A stretch of DNA of 9,237 bases, taken from the NCBI GenBank assembly GCA_002898935.1, contig BEII01000039.1:1-9237 (forward strand), in the 5' to 3' direction. The position numbers and the translations under genes are program-made. The DNA comes from a bacterium HR32. Lineage in GTDB: Bacteria; Sysuimicrobiota; Sysuimicrobiia; Sysuimicrobiales; Sysuimicrobiaceae. Numbering within the stretch: position 1 is the stretch's first letter; every line of letters starts with the position of its first letter. The notes under the pieces are model-generated. The model was given only the letters and a program-made list of their open reading frames with translations. It had not been told where the DNA came from and did no database searches. Shown in pieces: positions 7,192 to 9,237 of this stretch.

Positions 7192-8021
7192 GCGGGCAGC
7201 CCCGCGGCAGGGTACGACCCCAAGTGGATCACCCACAGGCAGTGGGCCCGCAGGGCGTCCAGGGCGCGGCGCACCCGGTCTTCCTCCTCGTGGCCCTCGA
7301 AGTCCACGTAGAACACGTACTCCCACACGCCCTGGCGTGAGGGCCGGCTCTCCAGCTTGGTCAGGTTCAGCCCTTCGTGAGCGAAGGCGCCGAGCGCCCG
7401 GTACAGCGCGCCCGGCCGGTGCGCGGTAGAGAACACCACCGAGGTCTTGCTGGGATCCCGGCGGGGCGCAGGGGTCTGGCCCACGGTGAGGAAGCGCGTG
7501 TAGTTCTGCGGGTTCGTCTGGACGTCCTCGGCCAGGACCACTAGGCCGTACAGCTCCGCAGCCCGACGGCTCGCCACGCAAGCGGCGTCCAGGTCTCGGG
7601 TCTGGGCCAGCATCTGCGCCGACCCCGCGGTGTCGTAGAACGGCACCACCTCCACGCCCAAACTGCGGAGGAAACGCTCGCACTGCGCCAGGGCCTGGGG
7701 GTGGGAGTACACGCGGCGCACGCGGTCCAGGCTGGTGCCCGGCACGCCCAGGAGGCAGTGGGCCACCCGCAGGGTGACTTCCCCCGTGATCCGCACGGTC
7801 GGGTGGGACTCCAGCAGGAGGTCGTAGGTCTCGTTGATGCTGCCCGCCTCGGAGTTCTCCACGGGCACCACGCCCGCCTCACACGTGCCGTCGGCGACCG
7901 CCTGGAACACCTCCCGCAGCGTACGACGGGGGCTCGTCTGCGCCTCGGGGAAGTGCAGGAGTGCTGCCTCCTCGCTGAAAGCACCCGGCTCGCCCTGGAA
8001 CGCGACCCGTGGCCCGCTCAC
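7188..8021 (-). CDS. pheA: Prephenate dehydratase with ACT domain
   Basis: This 277-residue monofunctional enzyme converts prephenate to phenylpyruvate, the committed step to phenylalanine. The catalytic domain (about 1-185) shows FQGEPGAFSEEAA (8-20), VVPVENSEAGSINET (51-65), YSHPQALAQC (105-114) and the NYTRF motif (174-178) with the catalytic Thr175. The ACT domain (about 190-270) carries PGALY (203-207) and LESRP (223-227), the phenylalanine-binding signature, so feedback inhibition by Phe is expected. There is no chorismate mutase domain, so that step is encoded elsewhere. The start is GTG at 8021, overlapping the proC stop as GTGA, with no strong ribosome binding site visible. Translational coupling to proC is likely. 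Confidence 0.97.
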   Translation of the reverse strand: MSGPRVAFQGEPGAFSEEAALLHFPEAQTSPRRTLREVFQAVADGTCEAGVVPVENSEAGSINETYDLLLESHPTVRITGEVTLRVAHCLLGVPGTSLDRVRRVYSHPQALAQCERFLRSLGVEVVPFYDTAGSAQMLAQTRDLDAACVASRRAAELYGLVVLAEDVQTNPQNYTRFLTVGQTPAPRRDPSKTSVVFSTAHRPGALYRALGAFAHEGLNLTKLESRPSRQGVWEYVFYVDFEGHEEEDRVRRALDALRAHCLWVIHLGSYPAAGLPA

Positions 8022-8833
8022 GACGCCAGCTCGCGGGCCCTCAGGGTCGCCCGGCGCACCGCCTCCACCAGGGCGCCGCGGACACCGTGCTCCTCGAGGG
8101 CTCCCACGCCCGCCATGGTCGTCCCTCCCGGGGAGGTCACCCGGCGACGCAGCTCCGCGGGGTCCTCGCCCGTCTCCCGCAGCATCCGGGCAGCGCCGAA
8201 CACCGTCTGAACCACCAGGTCGCGCGCCACCTCAGGCGCTAGACCCGCCCGGACGCCGGCCTCGATGAGGCTCTCCACGAGGAAGAACACGTACGCCGGA
8301 CCGCTCCCGGACAAGCCCGTCACCAGGTCGATGCGCTCCTCCGGGACCTCGACCACGGCGCCTACGGAACCGAACAGCACCCGCGCGAGTTCGGCGTCCC
8401 GGCCCGAGGCGTGCCGGCCGAGGGCGTACGCGGTGACCCCTTCCCGGACCGCGGACGGCGTGTTGGGCATGGCGCGCACCACCGGAAGGCCCGGGAACGC
8501 CTCCTCCAATCGAGCCAGGGTCAGGCCGGCCACTACGGAGAACACTCGATGGTGGGGCCGGACGTGGGGCTGGAGCTGGGACACGGCCTCCGCCACGTCC
8601 TTGGGCTTCACCGCGAGCACGAGCACCTCCGCGTGGTCGCAGAGCTGGCGCTTCTCCGGAAACGCGAGCACGCCGTACTGCGCCGCGAGGGACGCGAGCC
8701 GGGCGCGGTTCGAGCGGTTGGTGACCGCGATGCGGTCGCCGGGCCACCCCGCGGCGCGCATGCCGCCGACCAGGGCCTCGGCCATGTTGCCGGCGCCCAC
8801 GAACCCGACCTTGGGCAGCTCCGTTCTTTCCAC
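8018..8833 (-). CDS. proC: Pyrroline-5-carboxylate reductase
   Basis: The 271-residue enzyme reduces 1-pyrroline-5-carboxylate to proline with NAD(P)H, the last step of proline synthesis. The N-terminal Rossmann motif KVGFVGAGNMAEAL is near residues 8-21. The C-terminal dimerisation and substrate region has TGLSGSGPAYVFFLVES and VTSPGGTTMAGVGALEEHG, the P5CR signature. Two adjacent GTG codons (8836 and 8833) are possible starts. I prefer 8833 because AGGAGG ends four bases before it and only one base before the other. The same frame stays open back to 9163, but that stretch is the T-box leader and promoter, not coding. The gene stands immediately after the leader terminator and is the first of the operon. 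Its stop overlaps the pheA start. Confidence 0.96.
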   Translation of the reverse strand: MERTELPKVGFVGAGNMAEALVGGMRAAGWPGDRIAVTNRSNRARLASLAAQYGVLAFPEKRQLCDHAEVLVLAVKPKDVAEAVSQLQPHVRPHHRVFSVVAGLTLARLEEAFPGLPVVRAMPNTPSAVREGVTAYALGRHASGRDAELARVLFGSVGAVVEVPEERIDLVTGLSGSGPAYVFFLVESLIEAGVRAGLAPEVARDLVVQTVFGAARMLRETGEDPAELRRRVTSPGGTTMAGVGALEEHGVRGALVEAVRRATLRARELAS

Positions 8834-8847
8834 CACGCCTCCTCGCG

Positions 8848-8884
8848 AAAACGACTGCGCCTCCGCCCGCAAGGGCGGAGGCGC
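8848..8884 (-). terminator. Leader intrinsic terminator of the T-box
   Basis: GCGCCTCCGCCC (8873-8884) and GGGCGGAGGCGC (8857-8868) form a perfect 12-bp hairpin with the loop TTGC, followed by AGTCGTTTT. It ends 14 bases before the proC start. Its 5' arm and loop are the same bases that form the 3' half of the antiterminator, so the two structures exclude each other. Confidence 0.92.
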
Positions 8885-8904
8885 GCTCCGCGGTACCACC
8901 TTGC
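8869..8904 (-). promoter_or_regulatory. T-box antiterminator
   Basis: The minus strand reads GCAAGG, bulge TGGTACC, GCGGAG, loop CGCGC, CTCCGC, CCTTGC. Helix A1 (GCAAGG with CCTTGC) and helix A2 (GCGGAG with CTCCGC) pair perfectly around the standard 7-base bulge. The bulge TGGT would pair with an uncharged tRNA end ACCA, implying discriminator base A, as in bacterial tRNA-Pro. The T-box consensus AAGGTGGTACCGCGG is at 8888-8902. Confidence 0.93.
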
Positions 8905-9099
8905 TTCCGGCCCAGCCAAGAGCCAGACCGGCGCTCCCGTCGCTGTCACGGGCGCACCCGGCGGGCTTCGGGGCACGTGGCCCTTCGTCCCGCGGCTCCG
9001 GGGTGGGTAGCCGGGCGCTCCCTGCCGGCGTCTCACCCGCTGCCGGCTCGCTTGGAGGTCGCCGTCCCGGCGGGCCCCTTCCTCGCCGAGTTCGCACCG

Positions 9100-9129
9100 T
9101 TTGTAGCACGCGTCCCACAGCCCCGTCAA
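9100..9129 (-). promoter_or_regulatory. Sigma-70-type promoter of the proC operon
   Basis: TTGACG (9124-9129) and TACAAA (9100-9105) are separated by 18 bp, a good match to the housekeeping consensus in very GC-rich surroundings. Transcription would start near 9093, just before the base of T-box Stem I, so promoter and riboswitch positions support each other. Confidence 0.8.
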
Positions 9130-9195
9130 CTTGGGCCGGGGATGAGAGCCTACTGGCTCCCACAGACCCCCAAATCGGTCCTACTTCCCTTCCCG

Positions 9196-9234
9196 TGGTC
9201 CCCTGGTTCCCTTGGTCCCCTGGTCCCCTGGCTC
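9196..9234. repeat. Short tandem octamer repeat (TGGTCCCC)
   Basis: On the plus strand four near-identical units run almost head to tail: TGGTCCCC, TGGTTCCC, one extra T, TGGTCCCC, TGGTCCCC, then a decayed TGGCTC. The array reaches the window edge and may continue. It lies upstream of the proC promoter. Between it and the promoter (9130-9195) I see no gene, only a small GAGCC/GGCTC hairpin at 9146-9159. Confidence 0.7.
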
Positions 9235-9237
9235 TTG

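Larger units (their letters stand above)
8848..9093 (-). promoter_or_regulatory. T-box riboswitch, probably proline-specific, before proC
   Basis: The leader has the full T-box layout. Stem I closes with CGGC (9085-9088) and GCCG (8993-8996), next to tandem GA on both strands (GAGG opposite CCGGAG) as in a kink-turn. Above it GCCGGG pairs with CCCGGC, then CTCC with GGAG, then a distal hairpin GCCGGC...GCCGGC (9024-9047). The specifier loop's 3' strand reads TACCCACC; CCC (9005-9007) followed by A-C fits the specifier-purine pattern and codes for Pro, matching proC. ACC (Thr) and TAC (Tyr) overlap it and cannot be wholly excluded. Uncharged tRNA binding would favour the antiterminator and switch on the operon. 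The start at about 9093 is estimated from the promoter. Confidence 0.9.

Noticed and set aside
7192..7683. Upstream extension of thrC inside pheA
   Set aside because: It overlaps conserved pheA sequence in another frame and adds nothing resembling a threonine synthase N-terminus; the ATGA overlap start is typical of coupled genes.
9146..9159. GAGCC-AGTA-GGCTC hairpin upstream of the -35 as a terminator
   Set aside because: Only 5 bp and no T-run on either strand; it could be an operator half-site but nothing supports that.
8834..9163. N-terminal extension of proC back to 9163
   Set aside because: The stretch covers the promoter, T-box and terminator; the translated part is Pro/Arg/Ala-rich without homology, and a ribosome binding site lies just before 8833.
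8917..9237. 10-base inverted repeat CAAGAGCCAG (8917-8926) and CTGGCTCTTG (9228-9237)
   Set aside because: Dozens of 10-base inverted matches are expected by chance in a 9-kb window; one copy lies inside the T-box leader and no element boundary or duplication goes with it.

Overview
This window is GC-rich (roughly 70% by eye). Every gene I can support lies on the minus strand, so the region reads from right to left. GC content, gene order and a T-box riboswitch suggest a high-GC Gram-positive-type or related bacterium, possibly a thermophilic Firmicutes-like or Chloroflexi-like lineage. The sequence alone does not fix the taxon. I see no mobile elements, CRISPR arrays, tRNAs or rRNAs.

Right end (about 8834-9237): a short TGGTCCCC-type octamer repeat, a sigma-70-type promoter (TTGACG, 18 bp, TACAAA) and a well-formed T-box leader. 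The leader has a kink-turn-like Stem I base, a likely CCC (Pro) specifier, the T-box sequence, and mutually exclusive antiterminator and terminator hairpins. It ends directly before proC.

Centre (3612-8833): an amino-acid biosynthesis operon, proC - pheA - thrC - hom - lysC. The first three genes overlap by 4 bp (GTGA, ATGA), then come gaps of 44 and 11 bp. ProC makes proline, PheA makes phenylpyruvate for phenylalanine, and LysC, Hom and ThrC are steps of the aspartate-to-threonine route. Homoserine kinase (thrB) and aspartate-semialdehyde dehydrogenase (asd) are not in the window. PheA, Hom and LysC carry ACT regulatory domains. lysC has a strong internal ribosome binding site and ATG that could give a separate regulatory (beta) subunit.

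Left part (1-3492): an AzgA-type NCS2 purine permease is followed after 4 bp by a DUF62-family S-adenosylmethionine hydroxide adenosyltransferase. After a 173-bp gap comes the start of a secreted S41 C-terminal processing protease, cut by the window edge.

The most notable points are a proline-type T-box at the head of a multi-pathway amino-acid operon, the internal lysC start, and the DUF62 enzyme with Trp where I recall a conserved His, paired with a purine permease. I found no convincing wholly new system; the enzymes are recognisable families.
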